From Macrolepiota albuminosa (Eukaryota > Basidiomycota > Agaricomycetes > Agaricales > Agaricaceae), in contig JAMWFC010000109.1 in the NCBI GenBank assembly GCA_027475525.1, forward strand, positions 434,001-498,000: 64,000 bases of DNA, read 5' to 3'. Each line of letters opens with the position of its first letter. Positions within the stretch are counted from its first letter, which is position 1. A program made the position numbers and the translations under genes. Shown piece after piece: positions 21,297-30,376 of the stretch. Under the pieces are notes generated by a model, which saw only the letters and a program-made list of their open reading frames with translations, was not told where the DNA came from and did no database searches.

Positions 21297-21866
21297 CTAC
21301 GTGCTGGAACTACCCCAGGCGCTGCAAGCGTGCAGGATAGTGCCCAAGTTCCACGTGTCGCTATTGCAACCGTATATGGCCAGTAGTGATGCGCTATTTC
21401 CTAATCGCGCAACTCCGGAGCCGTATGACTTCGGAACTGGCAATGACCAGGAGTGGTTTGTAGATGACCTCATCGGTCACCGGTGGACAAAAGAAAACCT
21501 CGAATTCGAGGTGAGGTGGAGCTTAGGTGATACTACCTGGGAACCACTAGTGAACTGCAAAGACCTTGCAGCGATGGACAGGTACCTAGAGTTGCAGGGC
21601 GTGAAACACCCTCAACAGCTAGCAAAACGCGCATAATGCGTGTGGGGTGGTGGAATGTGGACAAAGTCCACTTTGATGGCCGGTGAATAACCGGGTGGCT
21701 ACTAATTGTGGCTACTGTTTGTGACCGTTTATGCAACTATGATTGCCGGTGAGACGCCGGGTGGCGTGTATTTGTGGTTGTTTACACCACTAGCGGAGTT
21801 GGGAGATTGTTTTTTTTTCTTTCTTTTCTTGAGTCTCAATACATGTAGTCTACGTGTTTAGCGAAA

Positions 21867-24803
21867 ATGGCCTATTGGGGGCTGCAAAATACTGATCAGA
21901 GCCGGCAAGGCTCTAGTGGAAGGGGGAGACCCCCGAATATACAAGTGTCAACTCAGTACCCAAGGCAGCCGCCATATCCGGCGGCAAGCCAGTTTCAGTC
22001 AGTGGTGGCCTATCCAGGCCGTGATGAGCCGCTTCCATATCAGACGCCCCTCCACTCGCAAGAGATGGAGGTCAATGATGAAGGGCGCTATGGGCGCCTG
22101 GAGGACAGCACACGTTGCGAGCGCTATTATCAGGAACCGTTGTCACGTCCAACTACGTCGTATCCGACGTATGCGGGTGTGGTGACAGGGCCGCCGTCAG
22201 TACCATGGGTGCACCGGCCCGTGGAAGAGTCATATGGGGAGCCTGCGCCACAAGTGCAGAGGGTAGCTGGGTCAGACGTGCTGTTGGGCAGACTGGAAGC
22301 AGCGGGACAGCCAGTCCCTGCAACTGCGTCCTTTCTGCAGGACAGCTTGGCCGTAATGGTAATGGAGGGGCTGCTCGACCAGATCGAGCTGATGAAGAGG
22401 CAGCGCATCGCAGCGCTGGAGCAGATCGAACGCGCGTCTAAGCGCAAAATCGCCACGAGTGAGGAATCGACCGCTGAGGTCAAGAGGGCTAGATATCAGC
22501 CCAGTCGACCGGTCACTCCTCCACAGGCAAGGATGCCGTCAGAAGCGCAATTCGCGCGCCATGAGCAGCCTCCTCAGCCTGTGGCTTTGTCATCGCGGCT
22601 ACCCGAGTTGGGCCCGCAGGCCTCTTCAGAGTCGCTGGCTGCCGTCAGTGAACACTTGGCAGGTCTGTCCTTGGGTCAGCGGGAAGCCGCATTATCTTGG
22701 GCCCCACCTAGGGGGTCCAAATCCGTTGCTGTGGCGCCAAGAGCGCCCGTTACTGTCACTCCTTGCGCTGGGCCTGGAGGGAATACTCTGGCGCGAAATG
22801 CGCCTGCCCCTCCGGTGGCTCAGCCACAACCAGAATCGTCCGCCCTGACCAAGTCGGGGCCGTCTCGTCAGCGCCACGGCCGCAAGCCACCTCTCGATGC
22901 CTCCAAATTGGAGGTTATACTCTTTCCTGCTGGCATTCCCGCACAAGCGGGAGAAGTCCAGATGTTGTTCATGTTGCCGGTGTTTGTACCGGCCCCTCCA
23001 GCAAAGTATCCCGTGGTCGTCTTGACCCCAGACCCCCGTACGCCGGAGCAGTATGATGGTCTGGTGGCGACCTCGAGGGGGAAGACTAGGCCTGATAAAG
23101 GCAAAAAACCAGTACCATCCCTGTCCGATGAGAGCGACTATGGAGAGTCGAGCTTGGAGCAGGAGGAGGACGGGGAGGAGGGGGAATCGGCCGCAGACCG
23201 ATTTCAATGAGTAGCGCGCAATAAGCGCATTGCAAAGAAGAAGGCGATTCACGCCAAGGAGCTAAAGACTCAGAAGTCGAGGGCCGAGGATGAATGTTTG
23301 GGGAGGATCCCCGATGGCCTGGGGGTGAAGGTGTGGGGTCCGCTCGATATCAAGCAAATGAACTCGTGCTTTAGAGGAGCACTCAGCCATTGCACCTATT
23401 ATTTGTATGCCACGAATACGGTGTTGATGGAAGCTGACGCCACTAGAGCGGCGTCATATGAATATTCCTCTGGCCATCCTGCCTACATCCCAGGCACGAT
23501 TGTGTATAAGCACGCCCCACACGGTCTTCCCCGCACTCCTCTAGAGCTGGACCGGCTCTATAAGTATTACGCCAATGTACACGTTCCGTGTCGCGACAGA
23601 ATCGTCGCGTATATGTTGATCACAGAGCTCCAGATGTTCGCGCAGCGAACAGTGGAGGCTCTGCATGATCGAACCATGCAGCTCCTGATGAAGGAGCCTA
23701 GGTACCAAGAACTTGTCAACCCGATGCAGGGCCCTGACGACCTCACTCTTGTTGAGCGACGACACATTCTGGGGCGCTTTTTGCGCACGAAAGATGATGG
23801 CACCACGGCGTTGCGCATAATGCACGCTCAGGATCCAGCCACCCCGTTCGACCTTGACCAACTGGCACAGTACGCGCTGGTCTTTGGCCGACCTGGGTTG
23901 GAAAATACCTATCAAGGTATCGCCGTGGATCATGCCTATCGCATGCACTGGCGGACCCTCTTTGGGTTTGCCTTATGTCGAGCATTGTGCGCTAACAGCG
24001 CAGCCAAGCTGGTGATCGTACGGCGCATGACCCTCGTCGTGGCCTGTCCAGGGCTTTATCGAGAGGCGATTGCCTTGTATGATGCCATGTTCCCCGAGCA
24101 GCCATTTGAGCCCCAACGTGGGCCGCAGCTCGAAATTCACCAAGTTCACGTGCCCGACGACCATGCACGGAACTTCTCCAACGACGACGCGTTACGCGTC
24201 CTTTTACACAACCGGATTCTGCTGGAATGGGTGGACCACGCGTACACGTATGGTGTAGTCTTCCTGGAACAGCAGTTCCATTCCCCCACGATGTCTATGG
24301 ACATCTTTAAGCAGGTTGATGACGAGCGCATGGAGCGCCTCTCCAAGTATGGCACCCCTGCCGCAATCCTGCAATGGGATGGATGGCGGGAGATGACTGA
24401 AGACGATCACTATCGTCTGATGTTCAAGCACCACGAGGAGAGCAAGCTCCTGGAAAACCCTGAGGCCAACGGCCTCTATTACTTGATTGGCATGGACCCG
24501 AATCGGGTCAACCTCCTACAACGCTCGGCAGCGCATGACCTGCCAGCAGCAGACATGGACCCAGGCCGGGTCAATCTCCTGTCACGCACGGCAGAGCAGG
24601 GTACGCTTACCACCACCGCTTCAGCAATTAACGTCGCACTAACAGAGCCTATGGTGGTAGACACGCCTGCAGTCGAGGGGCCTATAACCCCACTGAGGAC
24701 GGAATCGGCGCCTCCCCCTCCCGCGATTAACGTCGCACTGGAGGAGGAGGCAATGGTGACTGAGACGGGCGCTGTCGCAGGAGCATCATCATCCGGGTCC
24801 TAG
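21867..24803 (+). pseudogene. Third ORF of family B, unknown function (one nonsense codon)
   Basis: 979 codons from the ATG at 21867, one frame throughout except TGA at 23208-23210 (likely CGA-to-TGA). The N-terminal part is Pro/Gln/Ser-rich with a short helical block (LLDQIELMKRQRIAALEQIE). Acidic and basic linkers follow. The C-terminal 500 residues are a well-formed globular region containing LGRIPDGLGV, FDLDQLAQ, GIAVDHAYRMHWRTL and CPGLYREAI. The family C element has a clear homologue in the same place (30377-33232). It sits where env would be in retroviruses, but I see no signal peptide or membrane segment, so envelope function is unlikely. I recognise no family. Confidence 0.85.
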
Positions 24804-25151
24804 ACCCTTGTATACATTATTGTGTATGTACCTCTGAGTATTTAACTCAAGCCATTTCAGCTGATACGCACTCTAGAGTCGCGTGTAGATACAGCAGACC
24901 CAGAGGAGGGGTCATCCTTTTTTGTTTTCTATATTTTTTTATACATACCATTGGCTATCTACTGCTGGCGCCCCCTGCGCCCATGTCTGATAAGGACTGC
25001 TTTCTATTGTGTCCGGCCGACACATCTCCATTGCGCATGAGTGCTAACGCCTTGCAGCCATGCCATACACGTGCATTCATCCGTTGCTGCACTACCGTGC
25101 ATCTTTCATCTCGCTCTACCTCCCTTTCTCAAGACCGAGTATTCAGTCTCA

Positions 25152-25161
25152 TTGGGGGGTA
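25152..25161 (+). other. Polypurine tract of family B
   Basis: TTGGGGGGTA directly before the 3' LTR; family C has the similar AAAGGGGGGCA at the matching place. Confidence 0.75.
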
Positions 25162-25337
25162 TGTAACGGAGTCATCTGTATTCTCATCAGCGTCAACGAC
25201 GCTATAATCAATTAGTAGAGTATTACGTAAGACAACATCTTGTTTTCACTCTAAGTACTAGTCAATCCGATACTGCGGTCTGATTTAGCACTTGTGTGAT
25301 ACACATAAGATAGTTCTAACCCGTAACTCCGGTTACA
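25162..25337 (+). repeat. 3' LTR of family B
   Basis: 176 bp; differs from the 5' LTR at five transitions. Confidence 0.95.
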
Positions 25338-25342
25338 GCAGA
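25338..25342. repeat. Target site duplication (GCAGA)
   Basis: Matches 13720-13724 across the family B element. One copy together with 13718-13719 restores the intron 3 acceptor of the outer antisense gene. Confidence 0.9.
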
Positions 25343-25388
25343 TGTTGTTAGCAACCGTTGGCAACGGCAAGCGAAATTCAACACTTAC

Positions 25389-26170
25389 CTTGCGTTTGGA
25401 AGCGCCTACCGGCTTCCTTGGCGAGCCCGACTTGCTAGCCGGCAGCACTGGGCTCAAAGTGCTGCCGGCGCGACCTACCTTGCTGGATCCCTCTGCTACC
25501 GCCTGCCTCTCAACGGCAGGCGCCTTCCCTGCAGCAACCCCCTCCATCTCCTCTGCCAACTCTCTGACCCGCTCCCGCTCCTCCAAAGCCCTGGTAATCT
25601 CCCGGGCATCTTGGGACACTTCTTCTTGCCGTGCCGCCAGCTCCTCAGCTACTTGCATGCGCGCTAGGGGCGCCAACACTTCCTGCTTACTATGAGGCGA
25701 CAAATCAGACCAGAGCTAAGTTATGATGAGGTAGTTAGAAATACTCACTCTGCCGCAGGCGCGCTTACCGTCATCGGCAACGCCCCGGACAGAATATCCT
25801 CCAATTTGTCCTCGATAGTTGGGACGGGAGGAGGCGCCTGGCAACTCGATCAGCTAGCAACACGGCAAGGACTAAAAGCACTTACAAAACGTGAGAAGGG
25901 CGCTAACCACTCGGCGCCAAGATTGTCAACATAACAAGCACGACACTACTCCCGCACTTCAATCTCACGATCCCACCCAACGCCAAGGACGCGTACCTCG
26001 TACCAGCGCTCCAAAAGCTTCATCACGCCAACCACTAATTTTTGGGACATCTCGGCGCCAACGCCCTCGATATGTCAAATGAAATTGTTGGCCTTCGCTA
26101 TGTAAGCGTAGGCGGCTTCTTGGGCAGCTTGGGAAGGCACAGGGGGTGGAGTTGGAACATGGAAAGACAT
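25389..26170 (-). pseudogene. Antisense gene of outer family A element: exons 1 to 3
   Basis: Minus strand: exon 1 26170-25886 (285 bp), exon 2 25837-25769 (69 bp), exon 3 25715-25389 (327 bp). Exons 1 and 2 have exactly the lengths of the inner copy; exon 3 is 12 bp longer, still in frame. All splice sites are GT-AG. Exon 1 carries two nonsense codons, TGA at 26075-26077 and TAG at 25946-25948 (TGG-to-TAG by comparison with the inner copy). Exon 3 encodes the helical EL.../ALEERE segment also seen in the inner copy. Taken with 13483-13724 and 539-1881, this gives the full six-exon layout of the outer gene. Confidence 0.85.
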
Positions 26171-26179
26171 TTTATTTAA

Positions 26180-26333
26180 AAATGAGCGCCAGGAAAAGAT
26201 GGGGAGGAGAAACGAAGTCCACACTCATGCGCCAGGACTATAAACAAAATCTCAAGAAATGAGCGCCAGGAAAAGATGGGGAGGAGAAACGAAGTCCACA
26301 CTCATGCGCCAGGACTATAAACAAAATCTCAAG
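26180..26333. repeat. Exact 77-bp tandem duplication 7
   Basis: 26180-26256 equals 26257-26333. Just upstream of the outer antisense gene; not coding. Confidence 0.92.
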
Positions 26334-26417
26334 AACGCACGGACCACCTGTCACAAAAGCGGTAACGGTAGCCTTATTTGGTGACTGAGGACAGTCAATT
26401 TTTCAGTTGGGGGGAGA

Positions 26418-27354
26418 TGATAGGACCCCATACAGGATCAGCGCATCAACGGCAGGCTGCGGCAACACGGCACGGGCTCGGGCTACCTTAGCGCGCGCTA
26501 ACTAACCAATTTTGGCAAGATTTGACGGCCGCGCACGGCAAGAAGCAGATCCGATCAATGATAGCGCCGACGGCAGACAGAATGACAACTGACAGATGGC
26601 ATCAGTCACTGACGACAGCGCTTAGCGAGAAGCCTGATGATCTATCAAAAACTGACGGACAGCTTGGCGTTTGACCTTGGCGTCTGACACCGCTTAGCGC
26701 CTCGATTCGGCGCCTGACATCGCTAAGCACTTTGGACAGACAGAAGGGTGATGGATTGATGATTTAGCACCGCGATCTGCCGCCTGGTGGCGCTAAGGGT
26801 CTTGAATGGACGGTAGGGATCTGAAACCGTTGGAGCTTCCCCTATGAAATTTTCCAGTTTACTGCACTTTGGCAATGGTTGGTCACTGGCAACGGTGAAC
26901 TCCTTGTAGTATATAAAGTACTTACCGACTTGTACATACGCAATTGAACAACAGACCAGAGTTTCCTGCTCCCCTTTCTTCAGTCTCCCTTATGCTCAAG
27001 AGCTCATTTACGGTCGGCAACGTCAAACTCATTGGCAGTTGCAGACGCTTGCCAACACTCGACACCCTTGCGCCTTGCAACTACGGCAGGCATTATCAAC
27101 GCTTAGACTTCGCTAAGCATACCGTGCTCTTGCCGCTTACCTTTGCCATGTTCACTTACCGCTCCTTCCCTAGGCGCTTTACCTTAGCGCTTGACACCTG
27201 CCGACTCCATTACCGACTTTTCCCCATTTTCATAGGCGTGTTCTCTGGGACCTGCCCGGGACTCCCCACATTACTTTTAGCGTGCCCAACGCAAGCTTTT
27301 GGTGCGGTAACACTATAGTTATATTTGTTACTGACCAAACTTTGGGCGTCATCA
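26418..27354 (+). repeat. 3' LTR of outer family A element
   Basis: 937 bp, TGATAGGACC ... TCATCA, clearly diverged from the 951-bp inner LTRs by substitutions and small gaps. Preceded by GGGGGGAGA. TATAAA at 26912-26917. Its 5' partner lies outside the window. Confidence 0.93.
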
Positions 27355-28601
27355 GCAGGGAGGTGGGCACGGCCCTGAGGGATAACCAGACAGGCGTGAT
27401 TAAATGTACCGATTAAAGATTCCGTCATCTTCAAGGTGACCGAGCTGAGCTGTGACCACTCCTCCAGCTTAGACAAATACTTATCACGTTTATCATTGGG
27501 AAGAGCGACTGTTTTGTGTGTGATTGACCATATGAACCCGATGTACTTGAATGTGTCCGAGAACGGAGTAAACTTGTCAGGTGCCCAAGGCCACCCGAGG
27601 TCCTCCACTGTAGACCATATGAGGGATTCATCGTAGGAGTAAAGAAAGGGGATACAGTCGTTGAGGGGGTAACGAAAGAAAATGAAGTCGTCGACCCATT
27701 TGAGAACAGCATTCACACCTGAGTGTAGGAAGATTTGGACGATGGCATCGGCGATGCGACCAAATATGCCAGGAGAACAAGAGGCTCCAAAGTTCAGCCT
27801 GAAGTCAAAGTGCACTAGACTGCCTATGGAAATAGCTAGCAGAGGCCAATCACATGGCCGAGTAGGGATAATTCTGAAGGCAGATTTGACGTCAAAGACG
27901 GCGACCTGCATGCCAGGAGGGGAGTCTGCGACCAAAAGCCAACAATCGGCGAAGGTTCCCCAATCGCATTGAAAGGCAGAAGAGTCGATCATGGAGTTGA
28001 TGGATGCCGTATCAGGGTTGTTCCGGGGAAACAAGAGATCGAGTGTCACGTGCTGTTTACCGCCAGCGCTAAGAATAACGTTCAAGGGAGCGGTACGAAA
28101 GGGACCAAAAAGAAGTTCTGCATCTTTGGGAGTAAAACCAGGGGAGACTCAACCGAGCTCAATCTCCTTAGAGTATTTAGAAATTATGAAGTCATGTGCT
28201 TCAGAAGACTTGTAGTGATTTGGAGGAATAAAAGACTTATCAATACAAAGGGAATCCAAGCCAATGCTAAAACCGTTGCAAAGGCCTTCCGGCACCTCCG
28301 CAAATTTGTCAAGGGCCCCCGCCCTGCATAAAGTGGTTTCCCACCTGTCTGCATGAAGAGGGGTTGACAAAGGAAACAAATGTTCAAGTGGAACACGCTT
28401 GCGCTCCATGAGAAGACAATCCACACAGAGAACAGACATGCGTGTGAGTGCAGGAGGTTCCTCTGCTGCAAGATGCGAAGCTGTTGAATCCATAGCACAC
28501 GGAAGAGCCTGTCGGTGTTTTCCAGACCTTGCCGTCCTTATGGAGATATTTGGCCTCATGACGGCAGGCGACAAGCTTATGGTCTGATGCTCCATAAGCA
28601 A
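27355..28601 (-). pseudogene. DIRS-like reverse transcriptase, truncated
   Basis: One minus-strand frame from about 28601 to the cut at 27355, interrupted by a single TGA at 28149-28151 (probably from CGA). After a linker, the RT shows FDVKSAFRIIPTRPCDWPLL, then FGASCSPGIFGRIADA, then the catalytic box KWVDDFIFF, and later YIGFIWS and NHACLVIPQG. The VDD box and the DWPLL motif are typical of DIRS/Ngaro-type RTs rather than Ty3. The C-terminal end of RT and all of RNase H are missing because of the LTR insertion. Confidence 0.75.
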
Positions 28602-29510
28602 TGCATTTAGTAGGTCTGTGCAAGGTAACGAGGTTGTTCTGCTGCGGAAAGGACATGTTGTTTGTCGAGTCCCTGCCTTTGGACTTGGGCCGAAAGAATT
28701 CCATCATGGCCAGTTTACTGTCAAATTGGGCCATTCTTGCCGCATACTGCTGGTTGAGGCATTCCTGCCAAATGTGAGAATGGAAGTCATCCATCCAAAA
28801 TGTGTGGGAGTCTAATACAAAGAGCGCGCGCAGATGACGATCATAGTCAAAGACCACGTCAAACTGCACCTTAGCATCAGGTAAGTTTTTTAGGTATTTA
28901 AAATGACCATCAAAGGAGTCTGCAATTTCCCGTGCAATCGGGCCTCCTGCCCCACAATCCCCTTCGGCATGCAAGTGCTGACGCATAGCCGCCACCAGGT
29001 TGGCACCAGCGCTAACCCACTCATCGAATGTAAGCTTGCCTTCCTTAGAAATGTCAAAGGAAGTGTTCGGCAATCTAAGCTTCCTGTTGGAAATCACAAA
29101 AGCTGATTCAGGGCCAGAGGGCTCTCTGGCTGCGTGGCGGCAAGCCTCGTCTGTAAGCAAATCTAAAGGAATGTATTCCAACATCCCTGCTTCGAGTGCC
29201 CGCCGGACCTTGTGAGGGAAGACTTTGTCCACAGAGGAGAGCTGTCGGCCCAGTGCAGGAGGACGACCATGCATGGTGCGGCCGGGTCATGCTATGTCGT
29301 CGCTAGCCTCCTCCCCCAAAAATATACCTGGAGCTCTGCGATCTGTGGCGTGAGGATGGGGAAAGGTTTGCGTGACAGGCACTGTATTACTACCCAAATG
29401 AGTCCTGATTCCCGAACCATGGTCTGAGCCCAGAGGAGCAGGAGGAGCCACTCCAAATCCTTCATTTTGAATGGCCTGCAAATGGGCCTGTAATGCTGAG
29501 GCAAACGTGA
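28384..29510 (-). pseudogene. DIRS-like Gag-type ORF with Cys-rich end
   Basis: Frame open on the minus strand from about 29510 to 28384 with one TGA at 29287-29289. The C-terminus has a CCCH/CCHC-like run: C-x4-F-x4-C-x5-C-x3-H-x2-C-x2-C, ending CGLSSHGAQAC. Gag-like proteins of DIRS-type elements in mushrooms end this way. No ATG start was found; a TAA closes the frame just upstream, so the 5' part is missing or in another exon. It overlaps the start of the RT frame by about 220 bp. Confidence 0.6.
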
Positions 29511-29577
29511 GCCAATCGGAATAAGGTTATAGATATGGAATGAAACCAAGGAGGTAGACGAAAAGAAATTAACAATT

Positions 29578-29731
29578 GAATCAATTATCTAAGCCTTGTG
29601 CCCCCCACGAACACATAAGGCCTGGAAGATACAAAGATATCAGGGGTACCAGGAGAATCAATTATCTAAGCCTTGTGCCCCCCACGAACACATAAGGCCT
29701 GGAAGATACAAAGATATCAGGGGTACCAGGA
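29578..29731. repeat. Exact 77-bp tandem duplication 8
   Basis: 29578-29654 equals 29655-29731. At the edge of the degenerate repeat region. Confidence 0.92.
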
Positions 29732-29965
29732 GCCTTGAGCCCCCGTAGACACAAAAAGGCCCGGTAAAGACACATAAGGCCTTGTGAAAAGACACATAAG
29801 GCCTTGTGAAAAGACACATGAGGCCTCAAAGGAAGGTACATAAGACCCCTTGCAAAAAAGGCACATGAGGCCTCGAAAGAAGGTACATGAGACCGAAAGA
29901 GGCACATAAGGCCTGCCCCACCAGGCACTGAAGGCCATCAACGAAGGCACATAAGGCCACCTGAG
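29682..29965. repeat. Degenerate tandem repeat with core CACATAAGGCCT
   Basis: About ten irregular copies, 19-28 bp apart, of a CACATAAGGCCT/CACATGAGGCCT core joined by AAAGA-rich linkers. It produces spurious minus-strand ORFs rich in LMCL. Spacing and sequence are too irregular for CRISPR. Confidence 0.7.
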
Positions 29966-30000
29966 GCGCCATCGGTATGAAGATGCCCCCAGAGGCTACC

Positions 30001-30186
30001 TGAAACAAAGTCAAGTAGGGTTAGCCTTACAGTCACACTAACAGAACCAGATCGATATTCGATTCTAGTACTACAAAGTATGACAGTAAAATTGGCTGCC
30101 TTATGTAAGGCAGCCAGCATGTATGTACAGTAGTAAGAATTAATTAATATAATTGTATATTAATTACTAAAATATATTATGTTACA
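30001..30186 (-). repeat. 3' LTR of family C
   Basis: 186 bp. The polypurine tract (AAAGGGGGGCA in element sense, 30187-30197) lies directly before it. Confidence 0.93.
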
Positions 30187-30376
30187 TGCCCCCCTTTGAG
30201 ACTGGTAATCAGTCTCGATGCAAGGAGGGACAATTTTATCCGGGTCACTAAGTAGGTCAATGTGGAGGCACGCTGGTCCTCCACGGCTCAAAAATGTCCA
30301 AGTCATCTGTCAAAAAATACAATGCCAATGTTAACTGACAGTATGAATTGAAAAAGAGATGAGCCGCCTACGATAA

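Larger units (their letters stand above)
17590..21636 (+). pseudogene. Pol of family B: RT, RNase H, integrase, chromodomain-like end (broken)
   Basis: RT: PLLCIPKKDG, LTDAYEQVRI and the catalytic YLDDI (about 18872-18886). RNase H: LICDASKTGVGAMFGQG near 19395, then TDHKALEFF and YVKGELNKVADCLSRYF. Integrase: zinc domain (HRVVGHFG ... CELCQ, about 20278-20395), core Asp in GMDFIGPF, Asp in VSDRDAKF, Glu in GQTERANR. GPY/F region near 21170; a chromodomain-like end follows (EFEVRWSLGDTTWEP, about 21505-21540). Breaks: TGA at 18928-18930, duplication 18866-19019, a small deletion near 19440 changing frame, TGA at 19922-19924 and 20801-20803, duplication 21143-21296. Without the two duplications and the deletion the frame is continuous. 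Starts by readthrough; there is no conserved early ATG. Confidence 0.9.
13725..25337 (+). mobile_element. Nested Ty3/gypsy chromovirus-like element, family B
   Basis: LTRs of 176 bp at 13725-13900 and 25162-25337 differ at five positions, all transitions (about 97 percent identity). Ends are TGTAAC...GTTACA, a perfect 6-bp inverted terminus. A 5-bp target duplication, GCAGA, flanks it (13720-13724 and 25338-25342). Order: gag, protease, readthrough stop, RT, RNase H, integrase with a chromodomain-like end, then a third ORF. I see no canonical TGG primer site after the 5' LTR. Coding regions carry several TGA or TAG codons and one deletion, so the copy looks inactive. Confidence 0.95.
1..27354 (+). 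mobile_element. Outer Ty3/gypsy element, family A, 3' part, split by two nested elements
   Basis: This is the older family A retrotransposon. Its own sequence is 1-1881, 13483-13724 and 25343-27354; the rest belongs to two later insertions and their target duplications. It starts left of the window, so its 5' LTR, gag and most of pol are not visible. What remains is the last 37 codons of pol, the antisense spliced gene in three pieces, a polypurine tract at 26409-26417 and the 3' LTR. Order and spacing match the complete inner copy at 1882-13478 throughout. It is itself inserted into a DIRS-like reverse transcriptase gene whose remainder starts at 27355. Confidence 0.9.
27355..29510 (-). mobile_element. 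DIRS-like (tyrosine-recombinase type) retrotransposon remnant
   Basis: Minus-strand remnant with a Gag-like ORF followed by a reverse transcriptase of the kind found in DIRS/Ngaro-like elements of mushrooms. The RT is cut off at 27355 by the outer family A element; the rest of the element, including any recombinase, must lie left of the window. Upstream it fades into degenerate repeats at 29680-29965. Assignment rests on the form of the RT motifs and of the Cys-rich Gag end, recalled by family resemblance. Confidence 0.65.

Noticed and set aside
21867..24803. Third ORF as an envelope gene
   Set aside because: No signal peptide, no membrane segment, no cleavage site; the homologue in family C lacks them too.
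29682..29965. CRISPR-like array
   Set aside because: Repeats are irregular in length and sequence, spacers are not unique, and the genome is eukaryotic.
29662..30014. Several minus-strand ORFs rich in LMCL
   Set aside because: Produced by the degenerate CACATAAGGCCT repeats.
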